From assembly GCF_028748185.1 (NCBI RefSeq), contig NZ_CP118164.1, positions 4,861,814 through 4,925,813 of the forward strand: a stretch of 64,000 bases of DNA. Reading direction: 5' to 3'. The first letter of the stretch is position 1; every line of letters starts with the position of its first letter. Shown one piece after another: positions 18,003-26,224 of the stretch. The stretch comes from Bremerella sp. P1. Its GTDB lineage: Bacteria > Planctomycetota > Planctomycetia > Pirellulales > Pirellulaceae. Below the pieces are notes generated by a model. The model did no database searches and was not told where the DNA came from. It worked only from the letters and a program-made list of their open reading frames with translations. The position numbers were made by a program, and so were the translations under genes.

Positions 18003-18105
18003 CAATCATGTCCCCTCTTTCTCGAAGACGGTGGAGAGGGGAAAAGATAACCGGTTACTACGTCCCAGGTCTGCTTGGGCGTGCGGTTGATGCTGCGCGG
18101 TTGCG

Positions 18106-19029
18106 TTACGCGGCGAACTTCATCTTGGGGCCGGGCGAGAGCAATTCGATTTCCACCGCCGCCAACGCCTTCACCAGGGCAGCATCTGGAGAAGGACGGC
18201 GCAGCGGATCTTTGGCCAGCATTTGACTAACCAACTTATCGAGCGAGCCCGGAACATGCGAAACCAGGGAACGCACGTTTGGGGCTCGCTGCGACAGTTG
18301 AGCTTGGACGATCGCGTCGGTCGAGGTCTGGTCGTACAGCTGACGTCCGGTGATCAGCTCGAACAGAATGACGCCCAGGCTATACGTATCGGCCTGGGGC
18401 AATACCGGCACGCTGGTGGTCAGCATCTCGGGTGGTAGATACCGAAGCGTGCCTTGGCGATCGCATTTGCGGCTGGTGCACGGCAGGCTCAAATCGACGC
18501 GTTGGGCGAAGCCAAGATCGATGAGCGTCGCATGCCCGGTGTTGGACAGGACGATGTTGTCCGGCTTCACATCGCCATGGATCCAGCGGGCATCATGCAC
18601 GTGGGTAAGTCCCTGGGCCAACTGCCGCGCTGTCCACACGGCACTACCCAAGGGAAAGGATTTCCCTTCGCTCAGGATTTGCGAGAGCGTTTGCCCCCAG
18701 ACCCGTGGCATGACGACGAACGAGCCAGGTCGGGTGTCGATGACCGGAACGATGTGGGCCGAGGTGATCTCGCTGCCGGCGTCCGCTTCACGGCACAGAC
18801 GCTGGACAAGCAGCCGGTCCCCTTTGAATTCCGGACGAATCGTTTTCAGGGCGAAGTCCCAACCACTAAAAGAACCTTCGCTGGGACGGGCTCGGAAGAC
18901 GCGAAAATACGTACCTTCCCCCAATTGCGGTCCCACTTCCCACGAACCGTACAGACAGCGTGGAGAGCGGCGACGTGCCGGAGAATACGTTGGTGATTTG
19001 CCGATGGTCGTCAAAGCGTGACTTTCCAA
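18106..19029 (-). CDS. Cytoplasmic Ser/Thr protein kinase with variant HRD and DFG motifs
   Basis: Eukaryotic-type (Hanks) protein kinase of 307 residues. The glycine loop is LGEGTYFRVF, the ATP-anchoring Lys is Lys62 in FALKTI, and the catalytic loop reads HGDVKPDN at 151-158, keeping Asp153, Lys155 and Asn158 but with Gly in place of the HRD Arg. The metal-binding motif is DLG at 171-173 instead of DFG. GTLRYLPPEML and the GVILFELITGRQLY segment complete the C-lobe. Unlike most planctomycete kinases it has no transmembrane segment or sensor domain. The Gly suggests a kinase not controlled by activation-loop phosphorylation. Target proteins are unknown. Confidence 0.9.
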   Translation of the reverse strand: MESHALTTIGKSPTYSPARRRSPRCLYGSWEVGPQLGEGTYFRVFRARPSEGSFSGWDFALKTIRPEFKGDRLLVQRLCREADAGSEITSAHIVPVIDTRPGSFVVMPRVWGQTLSQILSEGKSFPLGSAVWTARQLAQGLTHVHDARWIHGDVKPDNIVLSNTGHATLIDLGFAQRVDLSLPCTSRKCDRQGTLRYLPPEMLTTSVPVLPQADTYSLGVILFELITGRQLYDQTSTDAIVQAQLSQRAPNVRSLVSHVPGSLDKLVSQMLAKDPLRRPSPDAALVKALAAVEIELLSPGPKMKFAA

Positions 19030-19254
19030 GCCGTTCCTTGGCCGTAAGAATCCGTGAATATCATCAATATTCGGCCATCAGATACGAAAACTCTGATAGT
19101 GGCCTGAGTTGTCCCGTTATCGGGGCCATTCGGGATTTACGGCCTGGGAAGCTTAGGTAACCCAATTCACCCCCTTTGGAAAATTGGCCTGTTTCAAGTA
19201 AGATAGCTAAGCATCTAGGCAAATTTTGGACACTTCACAAAGGTAGAAACTCGA

Positions 19255-19383
19255 ATGAAGAAGCTCGGATCCTTTCTGGTTCTCGTAGCCCTGACTGCTT
19301 TCATCGTCGGTTGTGCACCCAAGGGTAGCCCTTCGACTGGCAACCCTAACAGCAACAACACCGCCACCAACACCACGCACTAA
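19255..19383 (+). CDS. Small lipoprotein of 42 residues
   Basis: A short gene starting at the ATG at 19255, with a weak AAAGG upstream. The product has a lipoprotein signal: basic MKK, a hydrophobic core LGSFLVLVALTAFIVG, and a lipobox ending in Cys20 (IVGC). The mature part is only about 23 residues, rich in Asn, Thr and Ser (STGNPNSNNTATN). It is closed by a strong terminator 48 nt later, which supports a real transcription unit. Small Cys-anchored peptides of this kind are common in planctomycetes; the function is unknown. Confidence 0.7.
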   Translation: MKKLGSFLVLVALTAFIVGCAPKGSPSTGNPNSNNTATNTTH

Positions 19384-19430
19384 GCGTAGTGCCGGCAGGC
19401 GTTTACCCCATAAGCACGTCCAAAAAAAGA

Positions 19431-19463
19431 AAGACCGCCAAGCGAATTGCTGGCGGTCTTTTT
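19431..19463. terminator. Bidirectional Rho-independent terminator
   Basis: Perfect 10-bp stem AAGACCGCCA/TGGCGGTCTT with a 10-nt loop. TTTTT follows on the plus strand and a T-rich run follows on the minus strand, so it can end both the small lipoprotein gene and the converging SGNH/DUF1080 gene. Confidence 0.85.
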
Positions 19464-19517
19464 AATGCGCAGTCGAACGTCGATTATCAGGTTTGGAAAT
19501 GATGCTTCCGTGAAGGA

Positions 19518-20840
19518 CTACTTCTTTTCCTTCACTTGAATATGGCGGTATTCCATCTGGCCGCGGTCGCCCTCCAGACCGATTGGGCCGGTGTCTGGCA
19601 GCTTGAAGGCTTCTTCCAGGACTTCGCCATTGCAGGTGCAGCGGGCCGTGTTGCCGGTGACCTCGACGACCAACTCGTTCCAGTCTTGCGGCTTGTAGTT
19701 CTTCAACTCCTTGTAAGGGCCGGCCAGTGGATAGTCGCGACATTGCAGTTGCGGGGCGCGAATGAAGACACCGCTATCGGCGTTGGGCGTTGCCCGGAAC
19801 TCGAGCTTCAAGATGAAGTCATTGGGGAACTCACGCTGCGTCCACATCTGTTGAATGCGGCGGCCTTCGGCTGGCGTCGTCACGACGATGCGATCACCGA
19901 CCGCTTGGTAGCGGCCGTCGACGCTTTCGGTCTTGCCGTCAAAGGTGATGTCCTCTTCAAAGATCGGCCAGGCAATCGCGATCTTCTTCCCTTTGCGTTC
20001 TGGATTGGCTTTGAACATCCAGCCGGTGAGGTCCTTGCCGTTGTACAGGCTCTCGAAGCCAGGTTCCGGCTCCCATGGTTCGGCTTCAGTTTCGACGTAG
20101 CCGAGCGTCGCGAAGATCGGCGTCAGGGCAGCGGCCCACTTGGCGTAGCCTTGCTTGTTGGGGTGCAGCAGGTCAGGGAACTCTTCGGCCTTGGCATCCC
20201 CTTCTTCGTTCGCGAACGGCAGCCACGTTTCGAGCACGATCACTTGCGAATCGCCGTGGGCGACCTTCTCGTACAGCTCGTTGATCTTTTTGATCTTCTC
20301 CGCCGAACGGCTCTTCTTAGCCGAACTGGGGAACACCTTGCACAAGATGATCGGCATCTCGGAATCGTGCTTCTTGAGTTCGGCGATGATCAGCTTGGCG
20401 TTCGCCGCGATCGTTTCAGGCTCGGCTTTTTCTTCCAGGTCGTTGGTCCCCATCAGCATGACGACGCCCTTGGGGTTGAGTGACAGGACGTCTTCTTCCA
20501 AGCGAATCAACATGCCGCGCGTCGTATCACCACTGATGCCGCGGTTGGCAACCTTCAGGTCCCCAAAACTGCCGCCCATATTGTCGCCCCAGCCTTGGGT
20601 GATCGAGTCACCCAGGAAGACGACGGCACCTTGATCCTTCTCGATCTGCTTCGACCAGTTCGCGCGGCGGTTCTGCCACAGATTGCGGAACCAATCATAG
20701 CGGCGAATCGGGCCATCCCCTGCCAAGCCTTCATTGCTTTCGGGAATCGCGAAACTCTTTTCCTGAGCAGTCAGTGGTGACTGGGGCAGGAATAAGACAC
20801 AAGCAGCCAGCAAAAGCAACGACAACGATCGGTAGGACAT
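19518..20840 (-). CDS. Secreted SGNH-hydrolase/DUF1080 fusion
   Basis: An exported two-domain protein of 440 residues. A signal peptide ends near residue 25 (PLTAQ). The SGNH/GDSL esterase domain (about 60-250) has block I FLGDSITQGW with nucleophile Ser79, block III MGTNDLE with Asn133, and block V DLLHPN with Asp223 and His226. A DUF1080 (3-keto-glucoside hydrolase-like, lectin-fold) domain begins at GFESLYNGKDLTGW and runs to the end, with SGVFIRAP. It probably removes acyl groups from, and binds, polysaccharides outside the inner membrane. It ends at the bidirectional terminator. Confidence 0.9.
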   Translation of the reverse strand: MSYRSLSLLLLAACVLFLPQSPLTAQEKSFAIPESNEGLAGDGPIRRYDWFRNLWQNRRANWSKQIEKDQGAVVFLGDSITQGWGDNMGGSFGDLKVANRGISGDTTRGMLIRLEEDVLSLNPKGVVMLMGTNDLEEKAEPETIAANAKLIIAELKKHDSEMPIILCKVFPSSAKKSRSAEKIKKINELYEKVAHGDSQVIVLETWLPFANEEGDAKAEEFPDLLHPNKQGYAKWAAALTPIFATLGYVETEAEPWEPEPGFESLYNGKDLTGWMFKANPERKGKKIAIAWPIFEEDITFDGKTESVDGRYQAVGDRIVVTTPAEGRRIQQMWTQREFPNDFILKLEFRATPNADSGVFIRAPQLQCRDYPLAGPYKELKNYKPQDWNELVVEVTGNTARCTCNGEVLEEAFKLPDTGPIGLEGDRGQMEYRHIQVKEKK

Positions 20841-21030
20841 CGGGGAGTCTCACGGTGAATAAGTGAATAGGGTAGGCAATGCCGGTGTATTATAGCCTCG
20901 ACGAAATCGAGATGCATCCGTCTTCCCCCTCCGTTGTTTCGGCCACATTCTGGGATCTGGAGAAGTATTCAGGTAGGCTGAATCGATCAGATCTCGCTTA
21001 ACGACTAGCAATCTTGAGGTTGTCGCAACT

Positions 21031-22122
21031 GTGTCCCGTTACTTCTCAAAGGATTACGCCGAGGCCCAGTCTCGTTTTCGCGAAGGGGCTACGAAGCTTG
21101 GCTTTTCGCTCGAATCGCATTCGATCGGCGTCCAAGGTCCAGATGGCAACGACCTGGAGTTCGACGTGGCTTGTTCGACCGGTGGTGATCCCAGCCGGGT
21201 GATCGTCTTATCGTCCGGCGTTCATGGCGTGGAAGGCTACTTTGGTTCCGCCGTGCAGATGGCGATGCTTGAGCAATGGACCCAGGCGGGCATGCCGTCG
21301 GCGAAGGTGGTGATGCTGCACGGCCTCAATGCGTATGGCTTTGCCTGGTCACGGCGATTCAACGAAGAGAACATTGATCCGAATCGCAATTTCCTACTGC
21401 CTGGCGAGGCGTTCTCTGGCTCGCCGCCTGGGTATGCGGAACTGGACAGCTTTTTAAATCCTAAGCGGCCACCGTTCTCTTTTGAACCATTCAAAGTGAA
21501 GGCCGCCTGGTTGATCATGCAGCATGGCATGAAGAAGCTCCGCAGTGCGATTGCCACGGGACAGTATGACTATCCCCAAGGATTGTTCTTTGGCGGCCAG
21601 GGACCATCTCGCATGCAGTCGATCCTGCAGCAGCACATGCCCCGTTGGCTGGAAGGAAGCGAGCAGGTCATTCACCTCGACTTTCATACCGGCCTGGGCG
21701 ATTGGGCGACTTGGAAACTGTTAATCGATTACAAGCTGACCGACCTTCAACGAGAAACGCTTACCCAATGCTTTGGGCCGGAGTCCTTCGAGGCGAACGA
21801 CGATAGCGAAATCGCTTACGATGCCCGAGGTGGCTTCGGGCAGTGGTGCGTTGCCCAGAAGTATGCCCAGCACTACCTCTTCGCCTGTGCCGAGTTCGGC
21901 ACGTATCCGCCGGTGAAGGTCCTCGCCGGACTGCGTGCCGAGAACCAGGCCCATCACTGGGGCAGGGCAGAGGACACCTCGACCCGCAAAGCCAAACAGC
22001 GGCTGAAGAATCTTTTCTGCCCGGAATCGCCGCAGTGGCGCGAGACGGTCGTGCAAGATAGCCTGAAGTTGATCCATCAGGCCCTCGGCAATTTAGACGC
22101 CCCCGGAGAATCGGGCACGTAA
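21031..22122 (+). CDS. DUF2817 (M14 carboxypeptidase-like) protein
   Basis: A 363-residue protein starting at GTG. The segment VIVLSSGVHGVEGYFGSA resembles the zinc-binding His/Glu of M14 metallocarboxypeptidases, LNAYGFAWSRRFNEENIDPN is a DUF2817 signature, and DFHTGLGDW supplies the third ligand candidate. There is no signal peptide, so it should be cytoplasmic. A role in trimming peptides or amides is inferred from the fold only. Its start codon is poorly defined; no strong ribosome site is seen. It is followed by the ABC operon 160 nt later, with a small hairpin at about 22148-22163 between them. Confidence 0.8.
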   Translation: MSRYFSKDYAEAQSRFREGATKLGFSLESHSIGVQGPDGNDLEFDVACSTGGDPSRVIVLSSGVHGVEGYFGSAVQMAMLEQWTQAGMPSAKVVMLHGLNAYGFAWSRRFNEENIDPNRNFLLPGEAFSGSPPGYAELDSFLNPKRPPFSFEPFKVKAAWLIMQHGMKKLRSAIATGQYDYPQGLFFGGQGPSRMQSILQQHMPRWLEGSEQVIHLDFHTGLGDWATWKLLIDYKLTDLQRETLTQCFGPESFEANDDSEIAYDARGGFGQWCVAQKYAQHYLFACAEFGTYPPVKVLAGLRAENQAHHWGRAEDTSTRKAKQRLKNLFCPESPQWRETVVQDSLKLIHQALGNLDAPGESGT

Positions 22123-22282
22123 CTCTACGGCTTATACCTGTCACGATGGGCAGGAAGCTGCCCGGCGATGCGCTTTAACGTCGTGGATAGTTGCCTTGAG
22201 CTTGTTTGCGGCTTAAGATAGCGTTTTTCTCTTCAAATTCTCGGGTTTTCCCCTCGCACTGACTCCTCGAAGGATCCTTCCC

Positions 22283-23629
22283 TTGAATCGACTTCCCAGT
22301 TTGTTGTTGGTTTTGTTGGTCGCCACGACCTTTGTCAGTTGCCGCGCCAAGACAGAAAATCAGGCTGCCGGTAGCGGCGGTTACGAGTTTCCGATCGAAG
22401 CAGGCAAGTATCGTATTCTCGGTATTCGTACCGACAATACCGACCATGCCCGGGCCAAGCAGAATGCTGAGTCGGCGATCGCCAACAATCCAAACCTGAA
22501 AGCGATGGTCGGTCTGTGGGCCTACAACCCGCCGATGATCCTCAGTGCGGTTGAAGGGGCCGGCAAGACAGGCGACATCCAGGTGATTGGTTTCGACGAG
22601 GACCCGGTCACGCTCAAGGGAATTGAAGACGGCAAAGTGCACGGCACGGTCGTTCAGCAGCCGTTTGTCTTCGGTTACAAGTCGGTCGAGTTCCTCTCGG
22701 CTCTGGCTCGTGGCCAGTCGCTCGATATTCCTGAAAGCAATTTGATGTTCGTTCCGTTCAAGGCCATTCGCCAGGACAACGTCCAAGAGTTTCAGGCAGA
22801 GCTGAACCGCATCAAGGCCGGTAACGGAACGCCACCCCCACACAACCAACCCAACTACGACACCAGCGAGAAGGTGAAGATCGCTTTCCTGACCAACACG
22901 GTCGATCCTTTCTGGAACTATGCCGAAGAAGGGGTTCGCGTCGCCGAGCCGATCTTCAACGCCGAGTGCGAAGTCTACCATCCGCCAAACGGTACCCAGG
23001 AAGAGCAGAAGCGTTTCATCGAACGCAAGATGGGGGACGGCTGTCAGGCCTTGGCCATGAGCCCCAGTTCGCCGGAAAGCCAAACCGGTTTGATTAACAA
23101 GGCAGTCGAAGCCTTTGGGGGTAACGTCATCTGTCATGACTCGGACGCCCCGAACAGCCAACGCAAGTTCTACATCGGAACGCACAACTACCTGGCCGGT
23201 CGCGAAGTGGGCCGCTTGGTGAAGGAAGCCATTCCTGACGGCGGCGACGTAATGATCTTCGTCGGTATGATGGAACAGCTCAACGCCCAGGAACGCAGTG
23301 CCGGCGTGATCGACGAACTGCTCGACAAGCCAATTCCTGCGGAAATCGCCAAGTACATGCCGAAAGAGCCCGTGGCTGAGGAAAAGAAGCCGGAAGGCGA
23401 TCCTATGCCGATGGAAGAAGCCCCTAAGGAAGAAGCTCCTAAGGAAGAAGCTCCTAAGGAAGAAGCTCCTAAGGAAGAAGCTCCTAAGGAAGAAGCTCCT
23501 AAGGAAGAAGCTCCTAAGGAAGAAGCTCCAAAAGAGGAAACTCCAAAAGAGGAAGCTCCTGCGGAAGAAAAACCTGCTCCCGACCCGGCGCCGATGAAGG
23601 AAGAAGCGTCGGAAGAAGCGGAGAGCTAA
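22283..23629 (+). CDS. Sugar-binding lipoprotein of an ABC transporter, apparently circularly permuted
   Basis: First gene of a sugar-importer operon. A lipoprotein leader ends at Cys20 (TFVSC). In ordinary Peripla_BP_4-type binding proteins, a segment such as KVKIAFLTNTVDPFW opens the mature protein and the segment starting GKYRILGIRTDNTDH comes after GVIDELL. Here the order is reversed: residues 41-178 match the second half (MVGLWAYNPPMIL, VIGFDEDPVTLKGI, GTVVQQPF) and residues 197-348 match the first half (KIAFLTNTVDPFW, ALAMSPSSPESQTGLI, HDSDAPNS, MIFVGMMEQLNAQERSAGVI). The last 85 residues are an acidic tail with ten EE(A/T)PK-type units. Start GTG/TTG alternatives were not favoured. Confidence 0.85.
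   Translation: MNRLPSLLLVLLVATTFVSCRAKTENQAAGSGGYEFPIEAGKYRILGIRTDNTDHARAKQNAESAIANNPNLKAMVGLWAYNPPMILSAVEGAGKTGDIQVIGFDEDPVTLKGIEDGKVHGTVVQQPFVFGYKSVEFLSALARGQSLDIPESNLMFVPFKAIRQDNVQEFQAELNRIKAGNGTPPPHNQPNYDTSEKVKIAFLTNTVDPFWNYAEEGVRVAEPIFNAECEVYHPPNGTQEEQKRFIERKMGDGCQALAMSPSSPESQTGLINKAVEAFGGNVICHDSDAPNSQRKFYIGTHNYLAGREVGRLVKEAIPDGGDVMIFVGMMEQLNAQERSAGVIDELLDKPIPAEIAKYMPKEPVAEEKKPEGDPMPMEEAPKEEAPKEEAPKEEAPKEEAPKEEAPKEEAPKEEAPKEETPKEEAPAEEKPAPDPAPMKEEASEEAES
23414..23563 (+). repeat. 15-bp minisatellite encoding EEAPK
   Basis: Ten in-frame 15-bp units (gaagaagctcctaag) inside the binding-protein gene: eight EEAPK, one EETPK and one EEAPA. Units 2-7 are identical or almost so at the DNA level, while later units use other codons, which suggests recent copy-number change at the 5' side. 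Confidence 0.95.
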
Positions 23630-23641
23630 TCGCGACTTGCC

Positions 23642-25156
23642 ATGAGCTCTTCCTCCCCTCCGCTGTTAGAAGTCGAGCGAATCTCGAAGCGATTCCCCGG
23701 CGTGAAGGCTTTGTCCGAAGTCTCGCTGCGCGTCGGTGCTGGCGAGTCGATTGCCGTGATTGGCGAAAACGGCGCCGGCAAAAGCACGCTGATGAAAATC
23801 CTGGCCGGGATTCAATCGCCTGACTCCGGCACGATTCGGGTGGAGGGAAAGCCGGTCGAGATCCGCAGTGTGAACGACGCGCTGGAACTCGGCATCGCCT
23901 TGATTCACCAGGAATTGAACCTGTGTGATAACCTCTCGGTCGGTGCCAATATCTATCTGGGCCGCGAACCGAAGAAGCTGGGGTGGATCGATCAGGCCGA
24001 GGTGAATGCCCTCTCGCGAAAATATCTTGAACAGGTCGGGCTGAAGATCGATCCGCGGAAGCTGCTGGCGGATCTTTCCATCGGTCAGCAGCAGCTGGTC
24101 GAAATTGCCAAGGCCCTTTCGTGCAACGCGAAGCTGTTGATCATGGACGAGCCTACCTCGAGTCTGTCGGCCCGCGAGGTCGATCGGCTGTTCGAGGTGA
24201 TCGGTTCGCTGCGAGCTTCCGGCGTAAGCATCGTTTACATCTCGCATCGCCTGAGCGAAGTGCACCAGGTTTGCGATCGTGTCGTGGCTTTGCGTGACGG
24301 TCAGAACAGCGGCGAGCTGGCCCGTGAAGAGATCTCGCACGACAACATGGTGCGGTTGATGGTCGGGCGTGAGCTCGATCAGTTCTATGCCCACCAGCCG
24401 GTGACGCCCGGTGAGGTAGTGCTTAGCGTGAAGAACGTTCGCACGCATGCTCATCCAGGCCATGAGATCAGCTTCGAACTGCGGGCCGGAGAAATTGTTG
24501 GCCTGGCAGGGCTGGTCGGGGCAGGGCGGACGGAACTGTTCGAGACCCTGTTCGGTATTTATCCGCCAGAAGGTGGCTCGATCGAAGTTTCCGGAAAGCC
24601 TGTCAGTATCCGTTCTCCCAAGGATGCGATTGCCCACGAGATTTTCCTGGTGCCGGAAGATCGCAAGCAGCAGGGGCTCGTCCTTCCCATGGATGTCGGA
24701 CAGAACACCACGCTGCCGGGGCTGCATCGGCTGTCGTACTTTTCGTGGGTCGATACGCGACAAGAGCAACAACTGGCCGACGACATGGTCAAACGCATGC
24801 GGGTCAAAACGCCCAGCACGCGGCAAATTATCCAGTACCTAAGTGGCGGCAACCAGCAGAAGGTGGTCATCGCCAAGTGGCTGGCCATGAACCCCAAGAT
24901 TCTGTTGTTGGACGAACCAACCCGCGGGATCGACGTGGGGGCGAAGCATGAAATTTACGAGCTGATGGAAGAGTTGGCTCGCAAAGGGGTGGCAATCCTG
25001 TTTGTTTCGAGTGAAATGGAAGAGATCCTGGGAATGGCCGACCGCGTGCTGGTGATGCACGAAGGGTCCATGTCTGGGGAGCTTACCCGTGACCAACTCA
25101 GTGAAGAGGCGGTCATGCATCTTGCCACCGGTCAGCAACTGACGGCTGTCGAATAA
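23642..25156 (+). CDS. Sugar ABC transporter ATP-binding protein (RbsA/MglA type)
   Basis: A 504-residue ATPase with two ABC domains, the standard form for ribose/galactose-type importers. Domain 1 has Walker A GENGAGKST, signature LSIGQQQLVEIAKAL and Walker B LLIMDEPTSSL. Domain 2 has a degenerate Walker A (GLVGAGRTEL, lacking the Lys), signature LSGGNQQKVVIAKWL and Walker B ILLLDEPTRGID, as in the family, where only the first site is fully competent. It starts 12 nt after the binding-protein stop and 12 nt separate its stop from the permease. Confidence 0.96.
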   Translation: MSSSSPPLLEVERISKRFPGVKALSEVSLRVGAGESIAVIGENGAGKSTLMKILAGIQSPDSGTIRVEGKPVEIRSVNDALELGIALIHQELNLCDNLSVGANIYLGREPKKLGWIDQAEVNALSRKYLEQVGLKIDPRKLLADLSIGQQQLVEIAKALSCNAKLLIMDEPTSSLSAREVDRLFEVIGSLRASGVSIVYISHRLSEVHQVCDRVVALRDGQNSGELAREEISHDNMVRLMVGRELDQFYAHQPVTPGEVVLSVKNVRTHAHPGHEISFELRAGEIVGLAGLVGAGRTELFETLFGIYPPEGGSIEVSGKPVSIRSPKDAIAHEIFLVPEDRKQQGLVLPMDVGQNTTLPGLHRLSYFSWVDTRQEQQLADDMVKRMRVKTPSTRQIIQYLSGGNQQKVVIAKWLAMNPKILLLDEPTRGIDVGAKHEIYELMEELARKGVAILFVSSEMEEILGMADRVLVMHEGSMSGELTRDQLSEEAVMHLATGQQLTAVE

Positions 25157-25168
25157 GAGAAGCACTGA

Positions 25169-26146
25169 ATGCTTAAGAATATCGTTCTATTGCTGTTGAT
25201 CTTCGCCATCTTTGGCGTGACTTCACTCATCGCACCGACGTTCGCCAGCGGCTATAACCTCGACATCATGGCCCGCTGGACGGGCCTGTACGGGATCATG
25301 GCGATCGGGGCCGCGTTTGTGATCATCGCCGGAGGGATCGATCTGTCGATGGGATCGATGGTCGCACTGATTGGCGTGCAGTTCGGCATTCTGATCAACG
25401 ACCAGCAAATGAACCCTTACGTGGCGATGGTTATCGTCCTGGTCGGCGCGATGCTGATTGGGCTCGGGTATGGGCTGTTGATCACGAAGCTGAAGCTTCA
25501 GCCATTTGTTGTTACGCTGTGCGGACTGCTCGTTCTACGGAGCGTTGCCCGGTATCTGGCGCACGACGATAAGATCTCGAACTTCGTCAGCCCGGATGGG
25601 GGCACTGATATCAGCTTTTTGACCTCGGCCGATTTCCTGTGGATACCGCTTCCCCTGTGGATGTTGTTGATCCTGGGGGTTCTCTCGGCATTGGTATTGA
25701 ATAAGACCACCTTCGGGCGATATCTGAAAGCCTTGGGTAACAACGAACAGGCGGCTCGCTATAGCGGTATCAATACCGACTGGATCACGATCGCCGCGTA
25801 CATGGTGTGTTCGTTGATGGCGGGCATCTCGGCCATTTTATTTGCGATCGACCTGAACAGCGTCGGCCCGAACGAAGCAGGCACCTTCTACGAACTGTAC
25901 GCGATCGCCGCGGCCGTGCTCGGCGGGTGTAGTCTACGTGGTGGTACCGGTTCGATCGTGGGCGTGATCCTCGGCACGGCCATTCTGCGAGAGCTGTACC
26001 AGGCAATCGAAACGCTGCAGGTTTCGGAACTGGAAGGAACCGTCATCGGCTTTGTCATCCTGGCCGGCGTGATCGCCGACGAGATCATCCGCCGCGTGGT
26101 CGATGCCCGCAGGCGCAAGCAGGAAGCCGGCGCGGCAAGCGGGTGA
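25169..26146 (+). CDS. Sugar ABC transporter permease (RbsC type)
   Basis: A 325-residue integral membrane permease of the branched-chain/ribose superfamily, with around eight to nine hydrophobic segments. The segments GAAFVIIAGGIDLSMGSMVAL and AAAVLGGCSLRGGTGSIVGV are the family signatures. It is the last gene of the binding protein-ATPase-permease operon, whose transported sugar cannot be told from sequence. It converges on purQ; a strong minus-strand terminator sits between them. Confidence 0.95.
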   Translation: MLKNIVLLLLIFAIFGVTSLIAPTFASGYNLDIMARWTGLYGIMAIGAAFVIIAGGIDLSMGSMVALIGVQFGILINDQQMNPYVAMVIVLVGAMLIGLGYGLLITKLKLQPFVVTLCGLLVLRSVARYLAHDDKISNFVSPDGGTDISFLTSADFLWIPLPLWMLLILGVLSALVLNKTTFGRYLKALGNNEQAARYSGINTDWITIAAYMVCSLMAGISAILFAIDLNSVGPNEAGTFYELYAIAAAVLGGCSLRGGTGSIVGVILGTAILRELYQAIETLQVSELEGTVIGFVILAGVIADEIIRRVVDARRRKQEAGAASG

Positions 26147-26174
26147 CGCGACACGATCGCTCGCGATACGAAAA

Positions 26175-26198
26175 AACGAACTCGCTGAGGAGTTCGTT
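26175..26198 (-). terminator. Terminator of the tyrA-purL-purQ operon
   Basis: A 9-bp stem AACGAACTC/GAGTTCGTT with a 6-nt loop; read on the minus strand it is followed by six T residues. It lies 27 nt past the purQ stop. Confidence 0.8.
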
Positions 26199-26224
26199 CG
26201 CTCGTTTAATCGTGGTAAAAGCTT

